NCBI GenBank assembly: GCA_902789415.1
Contig: CADAOD010000005.1
Span: forward strand, 39,816 to 103,815
Direction: 5' to 3'
Source of the DNA: an uncultured Prevotellaceae bacterium
Lineage (GTDB): Bacteria; Bacteroidota; Bacteroidia; Bacteroidales; Bacteroidaceae
Length of the DNA stretch: 64,000 nt
The stretch's first letter is position 1; each line of letters begins with the position of its first letter. Below are positions 10,032-18,977 of the stretch, piece after piece. Below the pieces are notes generated by a model that saw only the letters and a list, made by a program, of their open reading frames with translations, did no database searches and was not told the DNA's origin. Position numbers and translations under genes: made by a program.

Positions 10032-11999
10032 ATGAATAGGAAAACTATTATCTCGATTCTGATGGCGTCACATTTCGTTACCCCATCTTTTGTGCAGGCC
10101 CAGCCGCGTTACGACATGCAGCATATCAACCGCGAACAGTTGAACCGTGGCGTGGTGGCCATCCGCAGTGGCCGTCAGGTGGTGGTCAGCTGGCGCACAC
10201 TCACCAGCGATGCCGTGGGCGAAGCCTTTGATGTGTATCGCAACGGCCGGAAACTCAATACCGAGCCCATGCGCCAGGGCGGCACTTTTTTTGTGGATGA
10301 GGCGCCGCTGCCCGGTGGTGCCACCTACGAGGTGCGTGGTGGCGGCAAGAATGGCAGTTGCCAGTTGCCTGCCGATGCTCCCGATGGCTATCTGCCCGTG
10401 AAGCTGCAGAAGCCTGCCGATGGCGTAACCCCCGATGGGCGCCCGTTTGGCTATACCGCCAACGATGCCAGTGTGGGTGATGTGGATGGCGACGGCCAGT
10501 ACGAGATACTGCTGAAGTGGGACCCCACCAATGCCCACGACAATGCGCACGACGGCTATACCGGACCGACGCTGCTGGACTGTTACCGACTGGACGGCAC
10601 GCTGCTGTGGCGTATCGACCTGGGTATCAATATCCGCAGTGGCGCCCACTACACACCTTTTATATTTTATGACTTGGATGGCGACGGGCGCGCCGAGCTG
10701 ATGGTGCGCACCAGCGATGGCACCCGCGATGGGGTGGGGCACGTGATAGGCGATGCCACGGCCGACTACCGCCACCATGCGCCTGCTGCTGCCGAACAGC
10801 CCCAGCCCGAACGCGAGTGGGGCAAGTATAACCGGCAGGGTCGCCCAATGACAGGCCGAATCCTGACGGGCAACGAATATATCACCGTGTTTGACGGACT
10901 GACAGGAAAAGTCCTCGACAGCCAGCCTTACGTGCCAGCGCGTGGCAACCTGAGCGATTGGGGCGACAACTATGCCAACCGTTCCGACCGCATGCTGGCA
11001 GCTGTGGGCTATCTCGACGGCAAGCATGCCTCGGCCATCTTCTGTCGCGGCTATTACACCCGCACTGTGCTGGCAGCCTGGGATTGGGACGGCAAACGGC
11101 TCAAGCAGCACTGGGTGTTCGACACCAATAGCGAGGGCGTGGGCAAGGATGGCAAACCGCTGCACAGCTATGCCGGCCAGGGCAACCACAATCTGCGTGT
11201 GGCCGATGTGGATGGCGACGGTTGCGACGAGATTACCTACGGTTCGATGGCCGTGGATCACGACGGACAAGGCCTGTATAGCACCGGCATGGGTCATGGC
11301 GATGCGCTGCATCTGATGTGTTTCGACCCTCAGTCGGCCGAGCTGCAGGTGTGGGACTGCCACGAGAACCGCCGCGATGGTAGCGACCTGCGTCATGCCC
11401 GCACTGGCGAGGTGATTTTCCAGATACCATCGACCAACGACGTGGGCCGCTGCATGGCAGCAGATATCGACCCCACCAATCCTGGTTTGGAGATGTGGAG
11501 CACCGATAGTCATGGCATCCGCAATATCAAGGGCGAGGTGATTTTTACTGCCGACGACCCCGACGACCCGCAGCACAAGCAGCATCTGAAACTGGGCGGC
11601 CGCCACTTGTCGGTGAACTTCGGCATCTGGTGGGATGGCGACCTGCTGCGCGAGCTGCTCGACCACGAAACCGTGAGCAAGTACGACTGGCAGCACCATA
11701 CCATCACGGATGTAACCAAGTTCGAGGGTGTGGTGTTCAACAACGGCACCAAGTCGAATCCATGCCTGGCAGCAGATATCTTAGGCGATTGGCGCGAGGA
11801 AGTGATGGCCCGCACCCCCGACAGCAGCGAACTGCGCATCTATGTATCACCCATCCCCACAGCCCATCGCATCAACTGCCTGATGGAGGATATCCCCTAC
11901 CGCCTTTCGACCGCAGCCCAGAATGTGGGCTACAACCAGCCTTCGGAGCCCGGATTCTACCTCGGTCCCGATGAGACCGTCCAGCCATTTTTGAAATAG
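10032..11999 (+). CDS. Rhamnogalacturonan lyase, PL11 family (YesW/YesX-like)
   Basis: Secreted lyase that cleaves the rhamnose-galacturonate backbone of rhamnogalacturonan-I by beta-elimination. Seen: a signal peptide (about 1-24), an N-terminal beta-sandwich, and a propeller-like body with repeated calcium-binding loops DVDGDGQYE (about 150), DLDGDGRAE (about 215) and DVDGDGCDE (about 393). The conserved stretches RTSDGTRDG, GNEYITVFDGLTG and WGDNYANRSDRMLA are typical of PL11. It is 655 aa long. The start at 10032 gives a clean signal peptide and lies after the -7 box at 9998. It is divergent from the HTCS and upstream of the second susC. The family call is from recognised motifs; no database was searched. 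Confidence 0.93.
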   Translation: MNRKTIISILMASHFVTPSFVQAQPRYDMQHINREQLNRGVVAIRSGRQVVVSWRTLTSDAVGEAFDVYRNGRKLNTEPMRQGGTFFVDEAPLPGGATYEVRGGGKNGSCQLPADAPDGYLPVKLQKPADGVTPDGRPFGYTANDASVGDVDGDGQYEILLKWDPTNAHDNAHDGYTGPTLLDCYRLDGTLLWRIDLGINIRSGAHYTPFIFYDLDGDGRAELMVRTSDGTRDGVGHVIGDATADYRHHAPAAAEQPQPEREWGKYNRQGRPMTGRILTGNEYITVFDGLTGKVLDSQPYVPARGNLSDWGDNYANRSDRMLAAVGYLDGKHASAIFCRGYYTRTVLAAWDWDGKRLKQHWVFDTNSEGVGKDGKPLHSYAGQGNHNLRVADVDGDGCDEITYGSMAVDHDGQGLYSTGMGHGDALHLMCFDPQSAELQVWDCHENRRDGSDLRHARTGEVIFQIPSTNDVGRCMAADIDPTNPGLEMWSTDSHGIRNIKGEVIFTADDPDDPQHKQHLKLGGRHLSVNFGIWWDGDLLRELLDHETVSKYDWQHHTITDVTKFEGVVFNNGTKSNPCLAADILGDWREEVMARTPDSSELRIYVSPIPTAHRINCLMEDIPYRLSTAAQNVGYNQPSEPGFYLGPDETVQPFLK

Positions 12000-12045
12000 A
12001 CTTTTTTACATATTATAACAATTTGAGTAATTTTTCTGGTGTAAT

Positions 12046-12078
12046 TTTGCATTATATCAGAAAAATTACTTAATTTTG
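12046..12078 (+). promoter_or_regulatory. Promoter of second susC
   Basis: TTTG at 12046-12049 and TAATTTTG at 12071-12078, spaced 21 nt apart, fit the Bacteroidota -33/-7 pattern. A second possible -7 element (TAATTTTG) is at 12042-12049. The leader before the ATG at 12150 is about 65 nt. Confidence 0.5.
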
Positions 12079-12149
12079 TGCCCGGAAAAATTTTGGAACA
12101 ATTTGTTTTTACTAACAATAATAATTAACTAACTCATCAAAAAATTAAA

Positions 12150-15100
12150 ATGTACAAAATGAATCAATTGTCAACAAGGCGCGTGTGTATAACATCGGCC
12201 TTGGCTGCGTTGCTCTTAGCTGGTGCGCCAGTAAACTATGCGATGGCGTATGGTGGAGTGACTGGTATTCAGCAAACTGCAAGTGTTAAAGGTGTTGTGG
12301 TTGACCAGACTGGCGAGGCCATCATTGGCGCTACCGTCAAGGTGCTGGGCAGCCAGAAGGGTGCCATCAGCGATTTTGAGGGTAACTTTACCATCGATGC
12401 CCAGCGTGGCGATCAGCTCGAAGTGAGCTACATCGGCTACAAGACTCAGGTTATCAAGGTCGCTGGTCAGCATGTAAAGGTAACCCTTTTGGAGGATTCA
12501 AAGGCTCTCCAGGAGGTGGTAGTAGTAGGTTTCGGTACTCAGAAGAAGGTGAATCTGACGGGTGCTGTTTCTGTTGTTGATGGCGACGAGCTGGCTCAGC
12601 GCCCCGTAGCAAATGCCGCCCAGGCCTTGCAGGGTGTTGTTCCTGGACTGCAGATTGCATCAACCAGCGGTTCGCTCGATGCATCACCCAGCATCAACGT
12701 TCGTGGTACCGCCACTATCGGTGAGGGTTCAAGCGGTTCGCCTCTGATCCTGATCGACGGTATGGAGGGCGACCTGAACACCATCAACCCACAGGATATC
12801 CAGAGCATCTCGGTTCTGAAGGATGCTGCTGCCTCTTCTATCTACGGTAGCCGTGCACCTTTCGGTGTGATTCTGATCACTACCAAGAGTGGTAGCAAGG
12901 ACAGCAAGGTGAAGGTGAACTATAACAACAGTTTCCGTTTCAGCAACCTGATTCGTGGCAAGCACATGATGAACTCGGTTGACTATGCTTCGTGGTTGAA
13001 CGATGCCAAGACCAATCAGGGTCAGTCGGTATTCTTCGATGCCGAGCGCATGGCAGCCATCAAGGAGTATCACAATGCCACCCCAGTAGGTCCTGGCACC
13101 CGTCGCACAGCCGATGGCAAGCTGGTTTACGCTATCGGTTCGCAGAACGGCGTGACTTGGGACGACGGTTACGGCTACGGTATCGACGATGTGGATTGGT
13201 ACGACGTGGTTTACCGCAACTCAGCCTTCTCGCAGGAGCACAACGCCAGCGTGAACGGTGGTTCCGAAAAGTTTAACTTCTATGCCTCAATCGGTTATCT
13301 GGACCAGGGCGGTTTCATGAATATGGGTAGCGATGGTTACAAGCGTTACAACGGTACCGCCAAGATGAACATCGAGCTGGCCAAGTGGATTCGCATGAAC
13401 TACAACATGCGTTTTGCCCGCACCAACTATCATCGTCCAGCTGGCCTCACCAGAAGCCTGTATAACGATATGGCCCGTCAGGGTTGGCCTATGCTGCCTC
13501 TCTACGATCGCAACGGCTATCTGTACTCATCACCATCACCAGCTCTGGGTTTGGCAACAGGTGGTGTGGATCGTACGGAGCGCGACGTGCTCAACCACCA
13601 GCTTGGTTTCGTGATCGAGCCTATCAAGAACTGGATTACTCATATCGACTTCAACTACAAAATAGATAATGCCATCCGCCACTGGGATAGCCAGCGCACC
13701 TACAACCACAATGTGGCTGGCGAGGCTATCATCTACAACCAGAACTCGAATGTTCACGAGGATGAGTATAAGGATAACTACCTGAACTTCCAGGCCTACA
13801 CCGAATACACTTGGTCGCTGGCCGAGAAGCACAACTTCCACGTGATGGGCGGTTTCCAGACCGAGCAGCTCAAGCGCACTCAGTTCGGCCTGCAGCGCAA
13901 CGGTATCCTGGATCCTACTAAGTCGGAGGTTGACCTGACCAACGGTCTGAGCTACTCGGGCCAGTCTATCGTTCCTGATGTGAACGGTTCGCGCAACCAG
14001 TGGCAGACAGCCGGTTTCTTCGGTCGTGTGAACTACAACTACGACGAGAAGTACCTGTTCGAGGCTAACCTGCGTTACGATGGTACCTCACGTTTCCGTA
14101 GCGACAAGATGTGGAAGCTGTTCCCCTCAGTATCACTGGGTTGGAACATCGCCCGCGAGAAGTTCTGGGAGAATCTGGCCGGTACTGTCAACACCCTGAA
14201 GCTGCGTGCTTCTTACGGTTCGCTGGGTAACCAGAACATCAATAACTGGTATCAGACCTACCAGACCATCGCCTACAACTCGGTGGCTGGTTCTTGGTTG
14301 CAGAATGGCGCTAAGCCTAACACCACCAGCGCTCCTGGACTGGTTTCGGCCCTGCTGACATGGGAGAAGGTGGAGAGCTACGACCTGGGTCTCGACTTCG
14401 GTGCTTTCAACAACCGACTGACTGGTACTTTCGATTACTATATCCGTAACACCAAGGATATGGTTGGTAACGCTCCTGAGCTGCCTGCCATCCTGGGTAC
14501 AGGTGTGCCCGTGACCAACAACACCGACTTGCGCACTGCTGGTTGGGAGTTGCAGATTAGCTGGCGCGACGTGCTCAAGAACGGTCTTTCTTACGGTGTT
14601 ACCTTCAACATCTCTGATGCCCGCACCAAGATTACCCGTTATCCTAACAACCCCACCGGTTCGATCAACAACTACATCGAGGGTCGTTACATGAACGAGA
14701 TCTGGGGCTTCGAGACCATCGGTATCGCTAAGAGCGACGAGGAGATGAACGCTCACCTGGCAACAGCCGATCAGAGCTCACTGGGCAGCAACTGGGCTGC
14801 TGGTGACATCATGTACCGCGACCTGAACGGCGACAACAAGATTTCGCGCGGCGCTCAGACACTGGCCGACCACGGCGACCTGAAGGTGATTGGTAACTCA
14901 ACACCTCGCTACCTGGTTGGTTTGAACCTGAATGCAGCTTACAAGGGCTTTGATATCAGCGCCTTCTTCCAGGGCGTGATGAAGCGCGACTGGTGGATTG
15001 GCGGCTCATGGGGCGGCGGTCTGGAGTATCTGTTCGGTACCACCAACTCATGGGAGTGGTGGAGCGTAGGTATCACCGACGTTCAGGACTACTATCGCGA

Positions 15101-15446
15101 TGCCAACACCTGGTCGGTACAGAACGGTTACCAGCAGGCTAATCAGGATGCCTGGTTGCCACGCGTACAGTTCAGCGACAAGAACGAGCAGGCCCAGACA
15201 CGCTACCTGATGAATGGTGCTTATGTTCGCCTGAAGAACCTGCAGCTGGGTTACACCCTGCCACGCCAGATCACTCAGCCTTGGGGCATCAGCAACCTGC
15301 GTGTATTTGTTTCGGCCGAGAACCTGTTTACTATCACCAAGATGCCTCACCAGTTCGATCCTGAGCTGATGTCGAACTCGGTTGATCAGAACAACGGCTA
15401 TCCTTTGCAGAAGACATTTGCATTCGGTCTTAACGTATCATTCTAA
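12150..15446 (+). CDS. SusC/RagA-family TonB-dependent outer-membrane transporter
   Basis: Second oligosaccharide importer of this locus. Seen: an N-terminal signal sequence (hydrophobic ALAALLLAGAP, cleavage near residue 33), a carboxypeptidase-regulatory-like domain with ISDFEGNFTI, EVVVVGFG at about 122-129, a plug with the SSIYGSRAPFGV motif, and a beta-barrel ending in NVSF. It is 1098 aa long and shows no truncation. It has its own promoter 150 nt after the lyase, and its susD begins 37 nt after the stop. Its sequence is clearly different from the first SusC, so the two pairs may take up different oligosaccharides from the same polymer. Confidence 0.95.
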   Translation: MYKMNQLSTRRVCITSALAALLLAGAPVNYAMAYGGVTGIQQTASVKGVVVDQTGEAIIGATVKVLGSQKGAISDFEGNFTIDAQRGDQLEVSYIGYKTQVIKVAGQHVKVTLLEDSKALQEVVVVGFGTQKKVNLTGAVSVVDGDELAQRPVANAAQALQGVVPGLQIASTSGSLDASPSINVRGTATIGEGSSGSPLILIDGMEGDLNTINPQDIQSISVLKDAAASSIYGSRAPFGVILITTKSGSKDSKVKVNYNNSFRFSNLIRGKHMMNSVDYASWLNDAKTNQGQSVFFDAERMAAIKEYHNATPVGPGTRRTADGKLVYAIGSQNGVTWDDGYGYGIDDVDWYDVVYRNSAFSQEHNASVNGGSEKFNFYASIGYLDQGGFMNMGSDGYKRYNGTAKMNIELAKWIRMNYNMRFARTNYHRPAGLTRSLYNDMARQGWPMLPLYDRNGYLYSSPSPALGLATGGVDRTERDVLNHQLGFVIEPIKNWITHIDFNYKIDNAIRHWDSQRTYNHNVAGEAIIYNQNSNVHEDEYKDNYLNFQAYTEYTWSLAEKHNFHVMGGFQTEQLKRTQFGLQRNGILDPTKSEVDLTNGLSYSGQSIVPDVNGSRNQWQTAGFFGRVNYNYDEKYLFEANLRYDGTSRFRSDKMWKLFPSVSLGWNIAREKFWENLAGTVNTLKLRASYGSLGNQNINNWYQTYQTIAYNSVAGSWLQNGAKPNTTSAPGLVSALLTWEKVESYDLGLDFGAFNNRLTGTFDYYIRNTKDMVGNAPELPAILGTGVPVTNNTDLRTAGWELQISWRDVLKNGLSYGVTFNISDARTKITRYPNNPTGSINNYIEGRYMNEIWGFETIGIAKSDEEMNAHLATADQSSLGSNWAAGDIMYRDLNGDNKISRGAQTLADHGDLKVIGNSTPRYLVGLNLNAAYKGFDISAFFQGVMKRDWWIGGSWGGGLEYLFGTTNSWEWWSVGITDVQDYYRDANTWSVQNGYQQANQDAWLPRVQFSDKNEQAQTRYLMNGAYVRLKNLQLGYTLPRQITQPWGISNLRVFVSAENLFTITKMPHQFDPELMSNSVDQNNGYPLQKTFAFGLNVSF

Positions 15447-15483
15447 TGGTAAACATTCACGTAAAAAAAAGATTAGGAAAATT

Positions 15484-17484
15484 ATGAAACTCTATAAATC
15501 ATCATTCATAGCATTGGCTCTCGCAGCTGGCGTTACTTCATGTACCGACTATCTGGAGCAGGAGCCACCATCATCGCTGACACCAGAGAATTTCTACACC
15601 AGCGAGGATCAGGTGCAGGCTGTAGCTAACCGTTTTTATCAGGACATCATGCCTGGTCATGGCGGTTGGGACTACGGAACCTACACTAACGATAACAATA
15701 CCGACGTTCAGGCAGCCCGCACACCAAGCGTCAAATTCTCGGCCAATCTGTGGCACACCGCCCAGAGCGAGGGCGACTGGTCGTGGGGTAACATCCGCAA
15801 CGTGAACTATCAGCTGGCTGAGCTCAAGGCCAAGTTGGCCCAGAATGCCATCAGCGGCAACGAGACCAACATCCGTCAGTATGTGGGCGAGATTTATTTC
15901 TTCCGTGCCTATGCTTATTTCGAGCTGTTGAAGAAGTATGGCGACCTGCCTATCCTGACCGAGGCTCTGCCCGATAACGAGGCCGTGCTCGTGGCTGCCA
16001 GCCATCGTCAGCCTTGTAACGAGGTGGCTCGTTTCATCGTGAACAACCTGGATACAGCCATCACTTACATGAAGCCCGACTTTGAGAAGCGCCACACCCG
16101 CATCTCGGCCGACGCTGCCAAGCTGTTCAAGAGCCGCGTGGCCCTCTACATGGGTTCATGGCTCACCAACTTTGCCGGCACTCCATTCGTGCCCAATGGT
16201 GCAGGATGGCCCGGTGCTGCCAAGAATCCTGGCTACCAGTTCCCCACTGGTTCGATCGAGAACGAGGCTAAGTATTTCTTCGAGACTGCTGCTGCAGCAG
16301 CCGAGGAGGTGGCCGAGAAGTATAAGAACCAGCTGGTTGTAAACAACGGTGTGGTTCCCCAGGCTGAGGGGCAGAGCAATCCTTACCTCGAGTTGTGGGG
16401 CACCACCAACTGCGCTGACAAGAGCGAGATTCTGCTGTGGCGCGAGTACAGCAAGTCACTGGGCCTGAACAACGATATCGAGGTGGCTGTTGAGAAGGGT
16501 AACATCGGCACAGGCGTGACCCGTTCGCTGGTGGAGCGCTATGTGATGGCTGATGGTAAGCCTATCTACGCTTCGGCCTATACCTACGACGACTCTGAGA
16601 TTGCCAAGGTGGTTGAGAACCGCGACCCACGCCTGCAGGTGATGCTGAAGGTGCCCGGACAGGTGAACTGCTTTAAGAACGTGACCGACGATGCCGGTAC
16701 ACACTGGACTCAGACAGAGCCTACACCAAACATCACCAACGCTAATGCCGAGGATGGATATATCACTGGTTACGCTATCCGCAAGGGTATGACCTTCGAC
16801 CGTTCGCTCACTGCCAATGGCGGTAGCTACAACGCTTGTGTTATCTTCCGTGCCACCGAGGCTCTGCTCAACTACATCGAGGCTGAGTATATGCTCACCA
16901 AGAACATCAACTCGGGCAAGATTCTGGAGTACTGGAAGAAGGTGCGCGAGGCTGCCGGATTCACCGGTGCTGCCGTTGATCCTCAGGTGACCATCGCTGC
17001 TACCGACATGACCAAGGAGACACTCGACTGGGGTGCTTACACCGCTGGTGAGCTGCTCACCGATGCTACACTCTACAACATCCGTCGTGAGCGCAGCTGT
17101 GAGTTCCTGGCCGAGGGCTTGCGCGACATGGACCTGAAGCGCTGGCGCGCCTACGAGCAGCTGATCAAGAAGCCTGTTTATGCCGAGGGTATCCACCTGT
17201 GGAACACACCGATGGAGAAGTGGTATAACGACCTCGTGGCCGACGGTTCGAGCAGCTCGAACGTATCGCAGAAGAGCATCAGCGAGTATCACTGCCCACA
17301 CGTGGTTAACATGACCAACAACAACTACGCTAACGGTCTGACCTGGCGTATGGCCTACTATCTGCAGCCACTGCCTCTGCGCCAGTTCCTGCTGACAGCT
17401 GCCGACCACGCCAGCATCGACCAGAGCCCGATGTACCAGAACCCATACTGGCCCACCGAGACCGATGCACCTGCTGAGAAGTAA
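15484..17484 (+). CDS. SusD/RagB-family nutrient-binding lipoprotein
   Basis: Partner of the preceding SusC. Seen: a lipoprotein signal with the cysteine at residue 20 (GVTSC-TDY), the early motif LEQEPPSSLTPENFY, the YFFRAYAYFELLKKYGDLPI segment near 145, and the C-terminal family motif NIRRERSCEFLAEGLRDMDLKRW near residue 540. It is 666 aa long. The ATG at 15484 is chosen over an in-frame ATG at 15382 that lies inside susC, because only the former gives a lipobox. A strong terminator follows at 17513. Confidence 0.94.
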   Translation: MKLYKSSFIALALAAGVTSCTDYLEQEPPSSLTPENFYTSEDQVQAVANRFYQDIMPGHGGWDYGTYTNDNNTDVQAARTPSVKFSANLWHTAQSEGDWSWGNIRNVNYQLAELKAKLAQNAISGNETNIRQYVGEIYFFRAYAYFELLKKYGDLPILTEALPDNEAVLVAASHRQPCNEVARFIVNNLDTAITYMKPDFEKRHTRISADAAKLFKSRVALYMGSWLTNFAGTPFVPNGAGWPGAAKNPGYQFPTGSIENEAKYFFETAAAAAEEVAEKYKNQLVVNNGVVPQAEGQSNPYLELWGTTNCADKSEILLWREYSKSLGLNNDIEVAVEKGNIGTGVTRSLVERYVMADGKPIYASAYTYDDSEIAKVVENRDPRLQVMLKVPGQVNCFKNVTDDAGTHWTQTEPTPNITNANAEDGYITGYAIRKGMTFDRSLTANGGSYNACVIFRATEALLNYIEAEYMLTKNINSGKILEYWKKVREAAGFTGAAVDPQVTIAATDMTKETLDWGAYTAGELLTDATLYNIRRERSCEFLAEGLRDMDLKRWRAYEQLIKKPVYAEGIHLWNTPMEKWYNDLVADGSSSSNVSQKSISEYHCPHVVNMTNNNYANGLTWRMAYYLQPLPLRQFLLTAADHASIDQSPMYQNPYWPTETDAPAEK

Positions 17485-17512
17485 AACAGCTGACATCAAA
17501 ATAACCTATCAA

Positions 17513-17553
17513 GGGTCTCCCGCTCTGAGGCGGGGGACCCTTTTTGTTTTTTT
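17513..17553 (+). terminator. Intrinsic terminator after second susD
   Basis: GGGTCTCCCGC (17513-17523) pairs with GCGGGGGACCC (17530-17540), with one G-T wobble and a 6-nt loop. TTTTTGTTTTTTT follows. Confidence 0.92.
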
Positions 17554-17619
17554 CTTGTGCCGTAAAATAATCCATGTTTAATCATTGTTTTTTCTATGTG
17601 CTGAATGTGTAATTTGCCG

Positions 17620-17627
17620 TACCTTTG
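17620..17627 (+). promoter_or_regulatory. -7 element of the MFS transporter gene
   Basis: TACCTTTG matches TAnnTTTG and ends 18 nt before the ATG at 17646. It overlaps an upstream TTG, ruling that out as the start. Confidence 0.55.
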
Positions 17628-17645
17628 CAGCGAGTAATTAAAAAC

Positions 17646-18950
17646 ATGATAGATATGCAAAGATATAGCAAAGGTTTTCTGTATTTCATCTGCGCCGTGT
17701 CGGCCATGGGCGGACTGCTTTTTGGTTACGACTGGGTGGTAATAGGCGGTGCCAAACCGTTTTATGAGTTGTATTTCGGTATTGCCGATTCGCCGCTCAT
17801 GCAGGGCGTAGCTATGACTACGGCGCTGGTGGGCTGTCTGGTAGGCGCCATGGTGGCAGGTGCTGCTGCCGATAAGTATGGTCGCAAACCGCTGTTGATG
17901 GTGTCGGCTGTGCTGTTCACGGTGTCGGCTATCGGCACAGGTTTATTCAACGATTTCACCTTATTTAATATAGCACGCTTTATAGGTGGTGTAGGCATCG
18001 GCGTAGCTTCGGCCTTGGCACCTATGTATATCGCCGAGGTGAGTCCTGCCGACATTCGTGGTCGCATGGTAAGTCTTAATCAGATGACCATCGTGCTTGG
18101 CATTCTTGGTGCACAGATTGTAAACATGCTGTTGGCGCGCGATACCGCTGTAGCCGAGAGTCAGGCGTGGAATGTAGAGTGGGGCTGGCGCTGGATGTTC
18201 TGGGCCGAAACCGTTCCTGCAGCGCTGTTCCTGCTCATGAGTTTCTTTATCCCCGAGAGCCCCGTGTATTTGGCTTTAAAGCAGGGTAAAACCGATGGCT
18301 CGCTGAAGCATGAGGCTGGACTGGGCGAGCTGTTTCAGCATAAATACGGTAAGGTATTGCTGTTGGGCCTGGTGGTAGCTGTGTTCCAGCAATGGTGCGG
18401 TACTAACGTAATTTTTAACTATGCTCAGGAGATTTTTGTGGGTGCAGGCTTCGATGTGGATGGCATGTTTATCAATATCGTCATCACCGGTATCGCCAAC
18501 GTGGTGTTTACCTTTGTGGCACTCTACACCATCGAGAAGTGGGGCCGCCGCACACTCATGCTCATTGGCGCTGGCGGACTGGGATTGATTTACCTCACCC
18601 TTGGCACCTGCTATTTTATGGGTATGACCGGCATGCTGATGGTAGCCCTGGTAGTAGCCGCTATCTCTGTATATGCCATGACGTTAGGTCCTGTAACCTG
18701 GACGCTGCTGGCCGAGATATTCCCACACCGTGTGCGTGGCATCGCTATGGCTACTTGTACCTTTGCCCTGTGGGTGGGCTGTTGCACGCTTACCTTCTCG
18801 TTCCCATCCATGAATGCGGCCTTGGGTAGCAGCGGTACGTTCTGGATTTATAGCGGCATCTGCGTGTGCGCCTTTATCTACCTGCTGCGCAACTGTCCCG
18901 AAACCAAAGGCAAGAGCCTCGAGGAACTCGAGAAAGAATTAGTAAAATAG
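17646..18950 (+). CDS. Sugar-porter MFS transporter (XylE/GLUT type)
   Basis: Inner-membrane sugar:H+ symporter for a monosaccharide or small sugar released in the periplasm. Seen: about 12 hydrophobic segments and the sugar-porter signatures GGLLFGYDWVVIGG (helix 1), DKYGRKPLL (loop 2-3), PESPVYL (end of helix 6), QQWCGTNVIFNYA (helix 7), KWGRRTLML (loop 8-9), LLAEIFPHRVRG (helix 10) and PETKGKSLEELE (C-terminus). It is 434 aa long. The starts at 17646 and 17655 are both possible. It lies 28 nt before the DUF5107 gene and is probably cotranscribed with it. The substrate is not determinable; galactose, rhamnose or arabinose would fit the pectic context. Confidence 0.92.
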   Translation: MIDMQRYSKGFLYFICAVSAMGGLLFGYDWVVIGGAKPFYELYFGIADSPLMQGVAMTTALVGCLVGAMVAGAAADKYGRKPLLMVSAVLFTVSAIGTGLFNDFTLFNIARFIGGVGIGVASALAPMYIAEVSPADIRGRMVSLNQMTIVLGILGAQIVNMLLARDTAVAESQAWNVEWGWRWMFWAETVPAALFLLMSFFIPESPVYLALKQGKTDGSLKHEAGLGELFQHKYGKVLLLGLVVAVFQQWCGTNVIFNYAQEIFVGAGFDVDGMFINIVITGIANVVFTFVALYTIEKWGRRTLMLIGAGGLGLIYLTLGTCYFMGMTGMLMVALVVAAISVYAMTLGPVTWTLLAEIFPHRVRGIAMATCTFALWVGCCTLTFSFPSMNAALGSSGTFWIYSGICVCAFIYLLRNCPETKGKSLEELEKELVK

Positions 18951-18977
18951 TAAATAGTAAAATAGTCAAATAAAACA

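Noticed and set aside
10068-11699. 543-aa - strand frame inside the PL11 gene
   Set aside because: Shadow produced by the GC-rich third positions of the lyase; no start signals and His/Val/Ala-rich noise.
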